64,000 nt of DNA from contig OZ024887.1 in NCBI GenBank assembly GCA_964017195.1, positions 63,328,811 through 63,392,810 of the forward strand. The letters are read 5' to 3'. A program made the position numbers and the translations under genes. This DNA is from Siderastrea radians. Lineage: Eukaryota; Cnidaria; Anthozoa; Scleractinia; Rhizangiidae. Shown piece by piece: positions 21,830 through 33,172 of this stretch (its first letter is position 1; every line of letters begins with the position of its first letter). Below the pieces are notes generated by a model. The model was not told the origin of the DNA, did not search any database, and saw nothing but the letters and a program-made list of their open reading frames with translations.

Positions 21830-24620
21830 TTGACAGATCTACGGAAATTTCCAAACATGAGCCCTGTAACTAAACTGATTGTACACTTACAGCTTTTTAC
21901 TATACACTGCTAGATTAACAGAAATTTCCAAATACAAGTTCTAGGTAAAAAAAGTAGACCTTACATTTCCAAAGGCAGGCTCGGATAAAACTGGTAGACT
22001 AAGTATATCACTGGCAGATCTATGGAAATTTCCAAAGACAGGCCTGGATAAAACTGATGGTATACTTTAGCTTTTTACCTCATCACTGGTAGCTCTATGA
22101 AAATTTTCAAAGACAGGCTCGGATAAAACTGATAGACTAAGTATATCACTGGCAGATCTATGGAAATTTCCAAAGACAGGCCTGGATAAAACTGATGGTA
22201 TACTTCATCATCATCACTGATAGCTCTATGGAAATTTCCAAAGACAGTCTCGGTTAAAGCTGGTAGGATACTTCAGCCTTTTACCATAGCACTGGCAGAT
22301 CTGTGGAAATTTCCAAAGACAGGCCTGGATAAAAATCATAGTATACTTTACCCTTTTACCATATCAATGGTAGATCTATGGAAATTTCCAAAGACAGGCT
22401 CGGATAAAACTGATAGACTAGGTATATCACTGGCAGATCTATGGAAATTTCCAAAGACAGGCCTGGATAAAACTGATGGTATGCTTTAGATATTTACCTC
22501 ATCACTGATAGCTCTATGGAAATTTCCAAAGACAGGCTCGGTTAAAGCTGGTAGTATACTTCAGCCTTTTACCATAGCACTGGCAGATCTGTGGAAATTT
22601 CCAAAGACAGGCCTGGATAAAAATCATAGTATACTTTACCCTTTTACCACGTTACTGGTAGATCTATGGAAATCTCCAAAGACTGGCTCAGATTAAACTG
22701 ATAGTATACTTTAGCCTTTTACCATAGCACTGGCAGATCTATGGAAATTTCCAAAGACAGGCCTGGATAAAAATCGTAGTATACTTTACCCTTTTACCAT
22801 AGCACTGGCAGATCTGTGGAAATTTCCAAAGACAGGCCTGGGTAAAAATCATAGTATACTTTAGCCTTTTACCATAGCACTGGCAGATCTATGGAAATTT
22901 CCAAAGACAGGCCTGGATAAAAATCGTAGTATACTTTACCCTTTTACCATAGCACTGGCAGATCTGTGGAAATTTCCAAAGACAGGCCTGGGTAAAAATC
23001 ATAGTATACTTTAGCCTTTTACCATAGCACTGGCAGATCTATGGAAATTTCCAAAGACAGGCCTGGATAAAAATCATAGTATACTTTAGCCTTTTACCAT
23101 AGCACTGGCAGATCTGTGGAAATTTCCAAAGACAGGCCTGGATAAAAATCATAGGATACTTTACCCTTTTACCATATCAATGGTGGGTCTATGGAAATTT
23201 CCAAAGACAGGCCTGGATAAAAATCATAGTATACTTTAGCCTTTTACCATAGCACTGGCAGATCTGTGGAAATTTCCAAAGACAGGCCTGGATAAAAATC
23301 ATAGGATACTTTACCCTTTTACCATATCAATGGTGGGTCTATGGAAATTTCCAAAGACAGGCTCAGATAAAACTGATAGTGTACTTTAGCCTTTTACCAT
23401 AGCACTGGCAGATCTGTGGAAATTTCCAAAGACAGGCCTGGATAAAAATCGTAGTATACTTTAGCCTTTTACCATAGCACTGGCAGATCTATGGAAATTT
23501 CCAAAGACAGGCCTGGATAAAAATCATAGTATACTTTAGCCTTTTACCATAGCACTGGCAGATCTGTGGAAATTTCCAAAGACAGGCCTGGATAAAAATC
23601 ATAGGATACTTTACCCTTTTACCATATCAATGGTGGGTCTATGGAAATTTCCAAAGACAGGCCTGGATAAAAATCATAGTATACTTTAGCCTTTTACCAT
23701 AGCACTGGCAGATCTGTGGAAATTTCCAAAGACAGGCCTGGATAAAAATCATAGGATACTTTACCCTTTTACCATATCAATGGTGGGTCTATGGAAATTT
23801 CCAAAGACAGGCTCAGATAAAACTGATAGTGTACTTTAGCCTTTTACCATAGCACTGGCAGATCTGTGGAAATTTCCAAAGACAGGCCTGGATAAAAATC
23901 GTAGTATACTTTAGCCTTTTACCATAGCACTGGCAGATCTATGGAAATTTCCAAAGACAGGCCTGGATAAAAATCATAGTATACTTTAGCCTTTTACCAT
24001 AGCACTGGCAGATCTGTGGAAATTTCCAAAGACAGGCCTGGATAAAAATCATAGGATACTTTACCCTTTTACCATATCAATGGTGGGTCTATGGAAATTT
24101 CCAAAGACAGGCTCAGATAAAACTGATAGTGTACTTTAGCCTTTTACCATAGCACTGGCAGATCTGTGGAAATTTCCAAAGACAGGCCTGGATAAAACTG
24201 ATAGTCTACTGTAGCTATTTACTATATCACTGGTAGCTTTATGGAAATTTCCAAAGACAGACCTGGATAAAACTGATAGTATATTTTAGCTATTTACCAC
24301 ACCACTGGTAGATCTATGGAAATTTTCAAAGACAAGCTCGGATAATGCTGTTAGTATACATTAAACTGTTTACCTCATCACTGGTAGATCTATGGAAATT
24401 TCCATAGACAGGCTTGGATAAAGCTGTTAGTATATTGTTAACTGTTTACCTCATCACTGGTAGATCTATGGAAATTTCCAAAGACAGGCTCGAATAAAGA
24501 TGTTAGTATATTTTTAACTATTGACCTCATGAATGGTAGATCTATGGAAATTTCCAAAGAAAGGCTTGGATAAAACTGATGATGTACTTTAGCTATTAAC
24601 TTCGTCATAATGGTAAACAC
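21830..24620. repeat. 75-bp satellite with higher-order structure
   Basis: About 37 monomers of 75 bp. The consensus core is ATCTATGGAAATTTCCAAAG, followed by ACAGGC(C/T), GGATAAAA, TATACTTTA and CCTTTTACCAT. Sequence variants (GGTGGGTCT, GGATACTTTACC, GCTCAGATAAAACTGATAG) recur in blocks of 300-450 bp, showing recent multi-monomer amplification in the centre (about 22700-24200). Edge monomers are more diverged, as expected for a satellite. Most monomers contain the palindrome GGAAATTTCC. No coding sequence. Confidence 0.95.
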
Positions 24621-24922
24621 AAGTCCTGGACAAAAATGCTCTCAAACTATAGCTTTGTATTTTTTAATTTAATTTTATAATTTTTTGGTGGATCTTTAGA
24701 ATTTTCCAAGCACATTTTACAGCACTAACATTTACACATGTTAAGTTCTTTGTTGGTGGTTCAAAAGAAATTTCTCAGTAAAAAACAGCCCAGGACAAAA
24801 AAAGACCAAATTCCCACTCTAGGAAAGACATAAAGCCCTAATTATATAAAGTGCCTGAGAATTTTAAGTATGATCTGATGTGCATCTCATTGTTCTGCTA
24901 AGTCCCCTAGTAAAAACAGACC

Positions 24923-25440
24923 CGGAATTCCGGTGGAATCCCGCCGGAATTCCAGTCCGGACTTTCCCGGAATTCCAGGTAGATGCCGGGCGGATTCCGC
25001 CGGAATTCCACTGGAATCCGCCGGAATTATTGCCGGCATTCCGCCGGTATTCTCCTGGAATTCCGGACATTTCCAACCGGAATTCCACCGGATTATTGCC
25101 GGCATTCCGCCAGTATTCAAATGGAATTCCAGCCGGAATTCCACCGGAATTATTGCCGGCATTCCGCCGGTATTCCACTGGAATTCCAGCCGGAATTCCA
25201 CCGGAATTATTGCCGGCATTCCGCCGGTATTCCACTGAAATTCCAGCCGGAATTCCGCCGGAATTATTGCCGGCATTCCGCTGGTATTCCACTGGAATTC
25301 CAGCCGGAATTCTGCCGGAATTATTGCCGGCATTCCACCGGAATTCCGCTGGAATTATTGCCGGCATACCGCTGGTATTCCGGACAACTCCAGCTGGAAT
25401 TCCACTGGAATTCCGCTGGAATTCCAGAATTAGGATAGAA
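24923..25440. repeat. Minisatellite of GGAATTCC units (left end)
   Basis: Units of about 66 bp contain GGAATTATTGCCGGCATTCC and GGTATTCCACTGGAATTCC. EcoRI-like GAATTC palindromes recur every 10-20 bp. All six frames give repetitive Gly-Ile-Pro peptides, which are by-products and not genes. Confidence 0.9.
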
Positions 25441-28369
25441 TTCTGGCTTGGAAAGAATTATTGTCAACATATCGCCAGAATTCTTGACTTTTTCACCCAG
25501 CATTGATTCAGAATTCATACATACAAATTAAACATACTCGCTTATAAGCTTTATTTATACACAGTATCAAGTCATTCAAATCAAATATTATGCTGACTTC
25601 CATCGATCGAGCTTGGTACGCCTGTGTCAGTAAAATATCAACAGACCAAATGGTATAAAACATGGACTGACTATTGACTGGGTATAAAACATAGGCACAC
25701 AAACACATAATATGGACTGAGGGCTAAGTTTGGGTGTATAAAGAGGATTACCTAAAAAAAAAAGTACTTATGCAAACATAGAGCACCCAAAAATTGAAAC
25801 TATGGACTCCACAGAAATTTTAAACATTTGTCACTGTTTTCCCAGCAAATTGCAAACTTTATAAAAAACATCTCTCATTGTAACTTTTTGTATCAATAGT
25901 TGCTTGCACCAAACACACTGTAAGATATGTCTAGCATGTAAATATATTAAATGCATTTCAAGCCAGTGTTTCATTGTTCAAGAGCATTTGCTCCATCGAT
26001 CCATGTCATGAGTTCTTGGCATTTGGTCTTTTTCCAAACTGTTAACTTTGACTCTTAGTTTATCCACGAGTTTTTAAATGAATGAAACGAAAAGAGATTT
26101 TCTGAATCAGTTTCTGTTGGTCTGTAAAAATTGCACTCAAAAACTCTGATAAAAGACAGTCAGTGAAACACAGTTTACAGGATTCATTTCAGTAACTGTA
26201 CTGTGTGTACTTAAAAACACGACGTCGAGCAATAGCTTACTATACACAAAAATACTTCACATCCAACTGAACATTTGAGCCCAATTTGAGGATTGGAAAG
26301 CGACACTTCCAGTATTTTGAAGAAGGAAGTTTAGCCACCATATCAATCTTGCCCAAAACATCTTTGGTTTCTGATTAAATTTATTTGTTTGAATAGTACA
26401 GCAAACCCACCCGAAATAAACATTGGCGAGATGCCAACATCTACATGTACGTTTTTGTTTCAGACACGCAAGGACAGATTCAATAGATTTCAAGTTTGTA
26501 ATTTCTTATTTCTTCAGTTCAGTTGCACTCCTACAAGTAGTCTTTATTCTTTGCTCATTTCCATTACAAAAAATAACCGCAGTTATTTGAGCTAGTCCGC
26601 GTTTTGTATCCAGTCCACTTTTTATACCCATTCCGTAGTCCGTAGTCCGTTAGTCCACAGTCTCGATTTTATACTGACCGATCAACAGACAGCTCGGAAC
26701 TTAGCATTACTGTTCCGCCAAAATGTCGTTCTGGTTCGACTGGAATAACAGACTAAAATTCTGTCACAAGGAAAACTCAACTCAAGAATTAAGTCCCCTC
26801 AAACTGTTAATTTTCTGCACAGCTTTCACTTAAAATTAACTTCACTTGGATAAGTCCAAGTCTAGCTCCATTGAACAAGAATTCACATAAGACGTCACTA
26901 TCGCTGTCATTTTAAGTTTGCTAAGTTTGTGGTGTAATACATACTACGTACATTTTATGGAAGCAATTTTTAAATAACAGCAAACACATCAATTTCTTCA
27001 CGTCAAGAAAAACGTATTTTCACGCACTTACCGCGGCGAATTCACTTGCAACTTATTATCTCCAGATGCAAAGTTCGTTCTTGCAGTGACACGTATTTTC
27101 GTCGTCTTTTAAACTCCACCAAAGGGAAAATCCATAAGTTAACTTTATGTTTAGTAGTGGAAGCTCGAAGCAATCCAAAACACACAATTTGTACAAACTG
27201 TAATCAACTTGTCTAATAAACGAGCCGAATCCATTTCACAACACACTTATTACTTATTGTCCTCGTAAACACGTCCGGTAGATATTTTTCGCTGTAGTTA
27301 ATTCTAAGCCCATTATAAGTTCGTGTGTTCAGTTTATGTTCTCTTGAACACCATCGGAAGCAAAGTGGAGATGATGTACATGTCCAAGAGCGAAACATCA
27401 ACTTCTGAACAGGCAGGAGATTCAAACTGTAATGGTCATGACCGCCAAAAGATAAACGGCTCATTTGAAAAACACCATTCCGTTGATATCAGTTTACATA
27501 TCACGTGAAGATAGATGCGCGTGTGTGTTCACCAAAAACGTCACATTGTCGCCTCCTTTTTTAATATTTTAACTTTAAGAGTGTTTGAAAAACAAAAGAT
27601 TTGTCTTTGAGGATTTTTTAAACTCGATTGAACCATATTAACTTAGACTGAACTGTTGCGTGTTCAAGTAGTAAAGACAGTAAAGTAATATTACGTATCT
27701 CGGTTATCTGTCACGCACTCTCTCAACCCAGTGATGGATTTGTCCCTTCCTTTAAAGTGTGTTAGGAAATCGATCTTTTCTAGATCGAAGCGACCCTGCA
27801 AGCAGGGTAATTTGCCTCTGGTAGAAAAAAAAAATGCGGGAAAAACGTGAATGTTTGGATCCTACGAGCGTTGAAGCTTTTTTGTTTTTTGTTTTTTAAA
27901 AAGCAATATATATAACCTAACTACTATAGCATATATCGGGGAAATACAGCTATGAGCGTTGAAATTAGCTGGTGAGTCATTCGCTGTCTATCTACGGTCT
28001 TTGCATACATATCAAAACAAAATATACACTGAGCTTATATTCTCCCCTTTGATTCTTTGTGGAACGTAGTGAACACAATAAAACATTTTTGTGCTGTAAG
28101 CACTTTGTATTTGATTATAGTCCGGCTAAACAGAAAAACGCCCGCTTGCACCGCTCCTTTTTTTGTGGTTCCAGGTCCGACTGCAGTCGTTATTTTACCG
28201 CAATGAAGATGTATGAACTTTCACAGATCACTGCCACTTTGTATACAAAAAAGTACTCCACAACTAGTTTTTGCTAAGTTTTTTAACATGTCTGAAGAAT
28301 CAATGGAAAACTTTCAGGGCATCCATGCATCTGTAATAACTGCACTGAGATGCAGCAAGACTAGAGTCT

Positions 28370-28660
28370 GGAATTCCGCTGGCCGGCCCCTAGATTTTCA
28401 GCCGGACTCCAGAGCTCCGTACCCGGAATTCCGCCGGACTCCGGACTCTGGACTGGAATGCCATCACATGGCAAAATTCCAGACCCGGAATTCCACCGGA
28501 CTCCAGAACTCTAATCCCGGAATCTGCCGGACTCCAGAACTCCGAACCCGGAACCACCAGAATCCGGAATTCCGCGTCTCAGTTACCCGGAATTCTGGTG
28601 GACTCCGGCTGGAATCCAAACCGGACCTGGAATTCCGCTGGAATTCCGCCGGAATTCCGG
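28370..28660. repeat. GGAATTCC-rich array (right end)
   Basis: Degenerate units of CCGGACTCC, CCGGAATTCC and CCAGAACTC. It is less regular than the left array but in inverted position relative to it. Confidence 0.8.
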
Positions 28661-28681
28661 GCCTATTTTTACTAGGGGACT

Positions 28682-28997
28682 CCTTATAACTTCTTCTCAA
28701 ATACCTTGCTGCCTCCTTTATAATTTTACCATTCTCATCTAATTCAATATCGAAATAGATTGCACTTTCCTTTGGGATCTGAGTCCAGCCATGCCAAGGT
28801 ACCCATTTAGACTTGTAGCCACCCTTTAACCACTGCACAATAAAGGAGGTATCAGTGACCTGTTTTACTTTCGCCAGATGGGGAGGCCTGTAGTTTCCAA
28901 CTAGGTTGACAGCAACAATGCTACCTGCCAACACTCCTTCAAAGTTGTCCATCACCATTAAATCGGCAATTTGTCTTCTATACACTCCACCATACAC
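28682..28997 (-). pseudogene. Truncated exon of an unidentified protein cut by a transposon
   Basis: On the minus strand a TGCACGTAG acceptor (28998-29000) precedes an open exon of about 105 codons. It includes GSIVAVNLVGNYRPPHLAKV, then TSFIVQWLKGGYKSKWVPW, then IYFDIELDENGK and RRSYKE. The pattern of hydrophobic strands with the W-x-KG-x(4)-KW-x-PW core suggests a small SH3-like or Tudor-like barrel. I do not recognise the protein. The frame runs straight into the terminal repeat of the 24901-28681 element, so its natural end is lost, or a stop lay almost at the insertion point. Upstream exons would lie above 29000 on the same strand; none is identified. Confidence 0.55.
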
Positions 28998-29094
28998 CTA
29001 CGTGCAAACAAAACAAAATTGTAAGGGTAATAACATAATGTTTGAGATGTATTTTTCATTGAGTGACACAGGCATACTCGAAGAAAAGGAAACC

Positions 29095-29175
29095 TGAGTT
29101 TTCCCAAAGGGAGTCGAACTTATTTCCTTCTGATCACTACTGCAGATGCTCTACCACTGAGCTACAAGAGACTTT
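29095..29175 (-). repeat. tRNA-derived SINE-like segment
   Basis: The minus strand shows TAGCTCAGTGGTAGAGC (a perfect RNA polymerase III A box) and about 30 bp later GTTCGACTCC (B box). The intervening anticodon arm does not fold well (9-base loop) and the acceptor stem is poor. It is best read as a tRNA-derived SINE head or tRNA pseudogene and not a working tRNA. Confidence 0.6.
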
Positions 29176-29341
29176 TGGGAACTAGGCCATTAAAAGTAAG
29201 GTTCAGGTGGAAAACATCCTGCATACTGCTAGGGTTTGAATGTCAATGTCAGGAATTAGTTAATAAACTAAAAATGAATATCCTTGCTGTCATCCTCAGT
29301 GCTGGAAGAATACAACACACAATTGTATGGCAGCATCTCAA

Positions 29342-32300
29342 GTACAAGTACCGCTCGAAAGTATTGGTGCATTTTCCGCGATACTGCCGCGGTGGAATCG
29401 CAGTGTGTATCTCCGGTTTGACCTCGGGAAAACCTCGTCTAACTTCTTTGAAAACTCCGGTTTTACCTCGGTTTTTTGCGGTCAAAAATACCGCGGTAAA
29501 GAATAGGACGCGGTGGTGTTTGAATAGCCTTTTGTTTCCTTTGTTTCAAAGATTAATTAACTTCAATAGGCGAGACGTCGCGCGCCGATGATTTTATGAT
29601 GTGATAGATTTCACATGATTATTGCTATTACCGTGATTCACAAACCGTGACTTCTGAGCACTTTTGCCGAACGCTAACGTCAGTCGAAGAAAGAAATGGA
29701 AACTCGTGCCATTTGCAACAGCTAGAAGAAATAAAACGGATATCGTAGAGATAGAATTGCTGCGTTTATACATACCATCTGGCGTTCATTGAAAAGGTCA
29801 GATTTCACCCGTTATGCAAATTTGATGCGCTTTTGAACTGAAACTAACTCCGGGCTATGTATCGCTATTTCTTACAAATTCTTTTACAGTTGGCATTGTC
29901 TTTGAGTTTCAATATGAGTTTCATTGACTATTTCAATTATCATCGAAGGATTAAGTGCGCAAAGATCTAGAAAGGTTCGATTTGTTCCCACATCGCTCGA
30001 ACAATTTATTTTGAGACTCACAGTATGCAAATTCAAATTCAGTGCAATGCTCCGTGAACTAAAAATAATCTCAGGAAAAAACTTGCTATTTTACTCTAAT
30101 TCTCTTTCTAACATCATAACTTTCGCTTTTTAGTTCAAGTTACATTCACCAGTTTCGCTTTTGACGGCATGTTTGAGTATGGCGAAGGCATATTTCAATT
30201 CTGAAAATTTTAGCTTACGTCGCATTCGGCACGCAAATTATTCACGCAACGCTTGGCAACACATAGTCATGTGTTTGCCGACTAAAACATTTTTTTTTAA
30301 TAAAGAACATGTTTTACTTTACTATTGAACTTGTCAGCTTCTGTTCGTTCGCTGGAAGTTTGCTTGCGGCTGCCCGACAATCCATTCTATTGTGATTGTG
30401 CATGATTGTGGCGCGCCTAGTCCCGCCGTCTTGCAAAGTCTGAAACGAGCACAGGCAGCCCAAGCTCACGTCTCGAGAAAGCGAGGAATTTATAAATTAT
30501 TTACGGTTCTCGAGTCGGGACGTGACCTTCGAGAGAGACCGGTATTGGGTTACAAGCGGCCGTTAACAATTTGAGACTTTGTATGGGGAATAAAATATCG
30601 TCGATTTCGAACGTGAAATAAAACTCAATTTCAACACCTTTTTAGTGAAATGAATAAAGTTTTCTTACCTCTGGCGTCTTTGTGTGTTTTGGGGGCTTAT
30701 TCTATCGTTTTGGGCTTTCTTTGTCACGACAGTTGGGTTACAGCGGCCGTTAACAATTTGAGACTTTGTATGGGGAATAAAATATCGTCGATCTCGAACG
30801 TTAAATAAAACTAAATTTCAACATTTTTTTAGTGAAATGAATAAAACTAACTTACCTCTTGCGTCTTTGTGTGTTTTTTGGGCTTATTTCATCGTTTTGG
30901 GCTTTATTTGTCTTGACTGTTACTACCTTCATAAGACGAAGTCAAGGCTCCACACCGTTTCTGGCTGGCGATTCGAACTTGTCTACTCGAAGGCGGTTTG
31001 CGGCCAGAAAATCCATCCTATCGCAGATTTTTTCAGCCAGAGGTAAAGTTCTATGATCTCTACACCTTGTAAAATGTTCCCTCGCCAAATATCCCCGCGC
31101 ATTTTCCTGAAAATGAGCTTTTTCTCACTCCATGTCCAAAATCCCTTCTTTCGGCAAACGCTCATGATTTTGAAAATCGACACGAGGCTTGGGTCCGAGA
31201 TCAAATCTCTCTCGACCCAGGGTGGTACAGTCAATTCATGTACAGCACTTACCCCATCCCGACAGTGGCATCACGCACAGCACTATTGTATCGATCAACC
31301 AATGACAGAGCGAGGCGACCCGACGGGATACGGGAGATAAACAAACGGCTGAATTTGAATTTTTCTGCGGGGTTTTCCGAGAGAGATACAAAATGTTTTG
31401 AAAAGTGAAGAGACCTCTCGAAATAGAGCGAGATTCCTGGCCGAAAAGAGCGAAATCTCGCAAAGGTCCAAGATATTCGCCACATTGGAAATTCTGGTAA
31501 GTCGTGTCGTGTACATTTGCAGTTTGAAGTATTTTTTAACTTGTAAAGCTTGTTGAATATTTTAACGGAAATTATATTTCACAATCTGTTTGCACGCGGG
31601 GGAATTATTATATTACTCTTTCATATTTCAATGTGGCGAATATCTTGGACCTTTGCGAGATTTCGCTCTTTTCGGCCAGGAATCTCGCTCTATTTCGAGA
31701 GGTCTCTTCACTTTTCAAAACATTTTGTATCTCTCTCGGAAAACCCGGGAAAAAAAATACAAATTCAGCCGTTTGTTTATCTCCCGTATCCCGTCGGGTC
31801 GCCTCGCTCTGTCTTTGGTTGGTCGATACAATAGTGCTGTGCGTGATGCCACTGTCGGGATGGGGTAAGTGCTGTACATGAGTTGACTGTACCACCCTCG
31901 GTCGAGAGAGATTTGATCTCGGACCCAAGCCTCGTGTCGATTTTCAAAATCATGAGCGTTTGCCGAAAGAAGGGATTTTGGACATGGAGTGAGAAAAAGC
32001 TCATTTTCAGGAAAATGCGCGGGGATGTTTGGCGAGGGAACATTTTACAAGGTGTGGAGATCATAGAACTTTACCTCTGGCTGAAAAAATCTGCGATAGG
32101 ATGGATTTCCTGGCCGCAAACCGCCTTCGAGTAGACAAGTTCGAATCGCCAGCCAGAAACGGTGTGGAGCCTTGACTTCGTCTTATGAAGGTAGTAACAG
32201 TCAAGACAAATAAAGCCCAAAACGATGAAATAAGCCCAAAAAACACACAAAGACGCAAGAGGTAAGTTAGTTTTATTCATTTCACTAAAAAATGTTGAAA

Positions 32301-33172
32301 TTTAGTTTTATTTAACGTTCGAGATCGACGATATTTTATTCCCCATACAAAGTCTCAAATTGTTAACGGCCGCTGTAACCCAACTGTCGTGACAAAGAAA
32401 GCCCAAAACGATAGAATAAGCCCCCAAAACACACAAAGACGCCAGAGGTAAGATAACTTTATTCATTTCACTAAAAAGGTGTTGAAATTGAGTTTTATTT
32501 CACGTTCGAAATCGACGATATTTTATTCCCCATACAAAGTCTCAAATTGTTAACGGCCGCTTGTAACCCAATACCGGTCTCTCTCGAAGGTCACGTCCCG
32601 ACTCGAGAACCATAAATAATTTATAAATTCCTCGCTTTCTCGAGGCGTGAGCTTGGGCTGCCTGTGAAACGAGAAGTTGACCTCTCGTGTTGTATCGCAC
32701 GGATTACCGGCTTGCTCGAAAAACATTTAAATACATCGGCTTGCTCATAACTCTCCTTAAACGATCTAATACCAATAAAAACACGATCTTCAAAGTTCTT
32801 TATTTATAATTGCACTTGGTGATAAAAACACCTGCAATGCCAAGCCGGCGTGACAGTACACGATCGAGTCCGAAATCGGTTTTATCACGAAGCGTAATCT
32901 TGTGAAATTATACTGCTAACCTTTTGTCTATTTGCTCCTTTGAGAATATTAGTGAGATAAAGTATAAACAATGCCAAAACAATAGAAATTAGCCACTATT
33001 GTTTGGTTACCGAGGCATTGCCGCGTCAAGTCAGCCGCGGTGTTCGGTCGCTTTCGTCCTTACCGAGGTTGCGGTTTTCGTCCCACCGCGGCAAATTCGA
33101 GGAAAACAAAATGGCGGCGGATGAGGTTTCGCCGCGTGCTTATGCACCAATACTTTCGAGCGGTACTGTACC
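29342..33172. mobile_element. 3.8-kb inverted-repeat element enclosing a giant palindrome
   Basis: The ends carry inverted TACCGCTCGAAAGTATTGGT (left from 29349, right ending 33165). Subterminal CCGCGGT-rich motifs lie at 29380-29510 and 33015-33100. Inside are about 0.9 kb of unassigned sequence and then the 2.2-kb palindrome at 30450-32666. No transposase frame is recognised. Confidence 0.65.
30450..32666. repeat. Giant palindrome: two 1041-bp arms, about 135-bp spacer
   Basis: Arm 30450-31490 reappears as its reverse complement at 31626-32666. The lengths are the same and only scattered mismatches show by eye. Each arm contains two direct repeats about 187 bp apart (GCGGCCGTTAACAATTTGAG ... 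GGGGAATAAAATATCGTCGA) and CAGAGGTAAG and ATGGGGTAAGT strings that look like splice donors in one orientation. Open frames in the arms come in mirror-image pairs (for example 30837-31046 + and 32071-32280 -) and match no family. Confidence 0.9.

Larger units (their letters stand above)
24901..28681. mobile_element. 3.8-kb element with GGAATTCC-array ends
   Basis: The termini are inverted copies: AGTCCCCTAGTAAAAA, then a short variable stretch, then CCCGGAATTCCGG (24901 onward, and complement ending 28681). Each terminus continues into arrays rich in CCGGAATTCC (24923-25440 and 28370-28660). The 2.9-kb interior has no recognisable transposase; it contains GTATAAAACATGGACTG-type repeats at 25630-25725 and inverted relatives at 26590-26690. 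On the right it directly abuts a truncated coding exon. I saw no clear target duplication. Confidence 0.7.

Noticed and set aside
21830..24620. Possible CRISPR-like regular repeats
   Set aside because: Repeat and spacer are not distinct; the whole 75-bp unit is repeated, and the host is a eukaryote.
24864..25518. Several overlapping open frames of 65-208 aa rich in Gly-Ile-Pro on both strands
   Set aside because: They are readings of the GGAATTCC minisatellite, open in almost every frame because the unit lacks stops. No splice or domain evidence.
29095..29175. Functional tRNA gene
   Set aside because: The A and B boxes are good but the anticodon and acceptor stems do not pair properly.
31240..31300. 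ACTTACC string suggesting a U1 snRNA-like gene
   Set aside because: Similarity stops after about seven bases; no Sm site or stem structure follows.
30837..32280. Mirror-image open frames of 65-106 aa in the palindrome
   Set aside because: Present on both strands because the arms are inverted copies; no domain and no codon preference seen.
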